Origin: Streptomyces decoyicus
GTDB taxonomy: Bacteria > Actinomycetota > Actinomycetes > Streptomycetales > Streptomycetaceae
Assembly (NCBI RefSeq): GCF_019880305.1
Contig: NZ_CP082301.1
Span: 5,394,001-5,458,000 of the forward strand
DNA: 64,000 nt
Direction: 5' to 3'
Part shown: positions 60,779-64,000 of the stretch, one piece after another
Numbering within the stretch: the stretch's first letter is position 1
Layout of the letters: the number at the start of each line of letters is the position of its first letter
Position numbers and translations under genes: made by a program
Notes under the pieces: model-generated
The model's database searches: none
What the model was told of the DNA's origin: nothing
What the model saw: only the letters and a program-made list of their open reading frames with translations

Positions 60779-61844
60779 CAGCGGCCCCCCGGCGGCCGGC
60801 GCGGCGTCGGCCGGCACGGCGGAACCGATCCTGGAGGTCCGCGACCTGGTCAAGCACTTCCCGCTCACCCGGGGTGTGCTCCTCAGGAAGCAGGTCGGCG
60901 CCGTCCAGGCCGTCGACGGGGTCTCCTTCGACCTCCACCAAGGGGAAACGCTCGGCATCGTCGGCGAATCGGGCTGCGGCAAGTCCACGGTCGCCAAGCT
61001 GCTGGTCGGCCTCGAACGCCCGACGGCGGGCCGGATCCGCTACCGGGGCGAGGACATCAGCACGCTCTCCGGCCGGGCGCTGAGGGCCGTACGGCGCAAC
61101 ATCCAGATGGTGTTCCAGGACCCCTACACCTCCCTGAACCCCCGGATGACCGTCGGCGACATCATCGGCGAGCCGTACGAGATCCACCCCGAGGTGGCCC
61201 CCAAGGGCGACCGCCGCAGAAAGGTCAGGGAACTCCTGGACGTGGTCGGGCTCAACCCCGAGTACATCAACCGCTATCCGCACCAGTTCTCCGGCGGACA
61301 GCGCCAGCGCATCGGCATCGCCCGCGGCCTCGCCCTGCGCCCGGAGATCATCGTCGCCGATGAGCCGGTCTCCGCCCTGGACGTCTCCGTCCAGGCCCAA
61401 GTGGTCAACCTCCTGGAGCAGTTGCAGCACGAGTTCGACCTGTCGTACGTCTTCATCGCCCACGATCTGTCCGTCGTACGGCATATCTCCGACCGCGTCG
61501 CGGTGATGTACCTGGGCCGGCTCGCCGAGATCGGTACCGAGGACCAGATCTACGAGCACCCCACCCATCCGTACACCCAGGCCCTGCTGTCCGCCGTGCC
61601 CGTCCCCGACCCGGACGCCCGCACCCAACGGGACCGCATCCTGCTGGCGGGCGATGTCCCCTCGCCCGCCCACCCGCCGTCCGGGTGCCGCTTCCGTACG
61701 CGGTGCTGGAAGGCTCAGCAGCTGTGCGCGGATGTCGTGCCGCCGCTGGAAGTGCCCGCGGAGTTCCGGGAGCAGGCGGGACCGGCCGGGCACGCCTCGG
61801 CCTGTCACTTCGCGGAGGAGCGGCAGGTCGTGGCGAGGGAGTAG
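60765..61844 (+). CDS. Oligopeptide ABC transporter ATPase (OppF/DppF type)
   Basis: 359 residues. Motifs are 'GESGCGKST' (Walker A), 'FQDPYTSLNPRMTVGDII' (Q-loop and DppF-type box), 'FSGGQRQRIGIARGLALRPEIIVADEPVSALDVSVQAQ' (signature and Walker B) and the C-terminal 'PSGCRFRTRCWKAQQLC' with 'ACHF'. It overlaps the OppD-type gene by 14 bases and completes the operon. Confidence 0.94.
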   Translation: MAHGDSGPPAAGAASAGTAEPILEVRDLVKHFPLTRGVLLRKQVGAVQAVDGVSFDLHQGETLGIVGESGCGKSTVAKLLVGLERPTAGRIRYRGEDISTLSGRALRAVRRNIQMVFQDPYTSLNPRMTVGDIIGEPYEIHPEVAPKGDRRRKVRELLDVVGLNPEYINRYPHQFSGGQRQRIGIARGLALRPEIIVADEPVSALDVSVQAQVVNLLEQLQHEFDLSYVFIAHDLSVVRHISDRVAVMYLGRLAEIGTEDQIYEHPTHPYTQALLSAVPVPDPDARTQRDRILLAGDVPSPAHPPSGCRFRTRCWKAQQLCADVVPPLEVPAEFREQAGPAGHASACHFAEERQVVARE

Positions 61845-61885
61845 CCGTACGGCGGCAGCCCGTCGCGGCCCCCGGAGGAGCACAT

Positions 61886-61923
61886 GCCGGAGCCCGCCTC
61901 CCGTAGGGGAAGCGGGCTCCGGC
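61886..61923. terminator. Terminator between the two convergent peptide-transporter operons
   Basis: A 12-bp perfect stem (61886-61897 with 61912-61923) has further pairing inside the loop. It serves the operon ending at 61844 and the one ending at 61944. Confidence 0.85.
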
Positions 61924-61943
61924 TTCGAGCAGCGGCGCCGTCG

Positions 61944-63083
<1,140 letters not shown>

Positions 63084-63096
63084 GGTGTGTCGCTCC

Positions 63097-64000
63097 CTAG
63101 CCCAGCCGGGGCTTGATCTGCTCGGTGAAGAGGGTCTGCTTCTGCTCGGTGCTCAGGTGGCACGCGGCCGCCCGCCCCAGCTCCAGCGCGGGCCGCTCGT
63201 CGGTGCAGCGGGTACCGCCGACCTCCTGGGCGAAGCCGCAGCGCGGGTGGAAGGCACAGCCGGAGGGCGGGTTGAGCAGGCTCGGCGGGGAGCCGGGAAT
63301 CGGGTGCAGCGCCTCGTTGACGTCCGAGGAGAGCCGCGGCATGGAGCTCAGCAGGCCCCAGGTGTACGGGTGCCGGGGCTGGGTGAGGATCTCCTTGACG
63401 GAGCCCCGCTCGACGGCCCGGCCCGCGTACATCACCAGCACGTCGTCCGCGGTGTTGGCGACCACGCCGAGGTCATGGGTGATCAGGATGATCGCGGAGC
63501 CGAACTCCTGCTGGAGGTCCTTGAGGAGGTCGAGGATCTGCGCCTGGACGGTGACGTCCAGGGCGGTGGTCGGCTCGTCGGCGATCAGCAGCTGGGGGTT
63601 GCAGACCAGCGCCATGGCGATCATGGCGCGCTGGCGCATACCGCCGGAGAACTGGTGCGGATAGTCGTCCACCCGCAGATCGGGCTGCGGGATACCGACC
63701 TTGGTCAGCATCTCGATGGCGCGCAGCCGGCCCTCGCGCTTGGTGGCGCCGGTGTGCTTGATGAACGGCTCGGCGATCTGCCGGCCGATCGTGTAGTACG
63801 GCGACAGGGAGGTCAGCGCGTCCTGGAAGATCATGGCCATCTTGTTGCCACGGAGCTTCTCCAGGGTCCTGTCCCTGGCCCCGGTCAACTCCTGGCCGTC
63901 CAGCACGATTTCGCCACCGATCTCGGTGGCCTTCGGGTCGTGCAGCCCCAGGACGGCGAGGTTGGTCACCGACTTGCCGGAGCCCGATTCGCCGACGATG
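63097..64000 (-). CDS. Oligopeptide ABC transporter ATPase (OppD type), second system, truncated by window edge
   Basis: The frame is open to the window end, which cuts it in Walker A ('IVGESGSGKSVT'). Present are 'GNKMAMIFQDALTSLSPYYTIG' (Q-loop), 'FSGGMRQRAMIAMALVCNPQLLIADEPTTALDVTVQAQ' (signature, Walker B), 'ILITHDLGVVANTADDVLVMYAGR' and the C-terminal 'PSGCAFHPRCGFAQEVG' with 'ACHL'. Its permease and binding-protein genes would lie beyond 64000. Confidence 0.93.
   Translation of the reverse strand, partial: IVGESGSGKSVTNLAVLGLHDPKATEIGGEIVLDGQELTGARDRTLEKLRGNKMAMIFQDALTSLSPYYTIGRQIAEPFIKHTGATKREGRLRAIEMLTKVGIPQPDLRVDDYPHQFSGGMRQRAMIAMALVCNPQLLIADEPTTALDVTVQAQILDLLKDLQQEFGSAIILITHDLGVVANTADDVLVMYAGRAVERGSVKEILTQPRHPYTWGLLSSMPRLSSDVNEALHPIPGSPPSLLNPPSGCAFHPRCGFAQEVGGTRCTDERPALELGRAAACHLSTEQKQTLFTEQIKPRLG

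Overview
This window is a stretch of Streptomyces chromosome. The support is the very high G+C, GTG starts and four-base start/stop overlaps, and actinomycete-only families: a Wbl protein, a DUF5753 HTH regulator with DUF397 partners, DUF1707, DUF4245, DUF6542, polyphosphate glucokinase and multidomain SpoIIE-type phosphatases. The gene order resembles what I remember of the conserved core of Streptomyces chromosomes (two fumarases, glpX, exonuclease VII, ispH, ppgK, ychF, succinate dehydrogenase, typA, oligopeptide ABC genes). That comparison is from memory. I see no rRNA, tRNA or CRISPR.

Region 0-7 kb: a truncated DHFR-like reductase, then a tightly coupled minus-strand operon of PadR regulator, ABC ATPase and two paralogous FtsX-type permeases, plus a decayed fragment of a third permease. 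Region 7-12 kb: an SPFH membrane protein with a ribbon-helix-helix partner, a bifunctional class A penicillin-binding protein, and a catalase. Region 12-21 kb: a GAF-PP2C-ATPase phosphatase, a methyltransferase with a TTA codon, a DUF402 protein, class II fumarase, an HTH/DUF397/DUF397 operon with a TTA codon in the regulator, a divergent pair of small coupled ORFs (the first also with a TTA codon), DinB and GNAT proteins. Region 21-35 kb: class I fumarase, DUF1707, Wbl, GlpX, DUF4245, nitroreductase, XseB/XseA, an APC transporter, IspH, polyphosphate glucokinase whose tail overlaps a DUF6542 gene antisense, and YchF.

Region 35-46 kb: an exported carbonic anhydrase, a small secreted protein, an intact IS982-family element inserted exactly at the stop codon of a PIG-L deacetylase gene, a GntR regulator, an APC permease, a 25-codon leader ORF coupled to a SPOR-like small protein, a MutT Nudix enzyme, an RsbW-like ATPase and a PAS-PAS-GAF-PP2C-ATPase phosphatase. 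Region 46-64 kb: succinate dehydrogenase with an unusual membrane anchor, a lipoprotein solute-binding protein split by a large disordered insert, TypA, a small monooxygenase, a complete five-gene oligopeptide ABC operon, and facing it two ATPases of a second oligopeptide ABC system that runs off the window.

How the parts fit: the two fumarases, SDH and GlpX serve central carbon metabolism. PBP, SPFH, catalase, the Wbl protein and the two SpoIIE-type phosphatases belong to envelope, stress or developmental control. The peptide transporters are of the kind used for peptide nutrition or signalling in Streptomyces (BldK is the known example). The accessory signal is concentrated at 6-7 kb, 15-20 kb and 37-39 kb.
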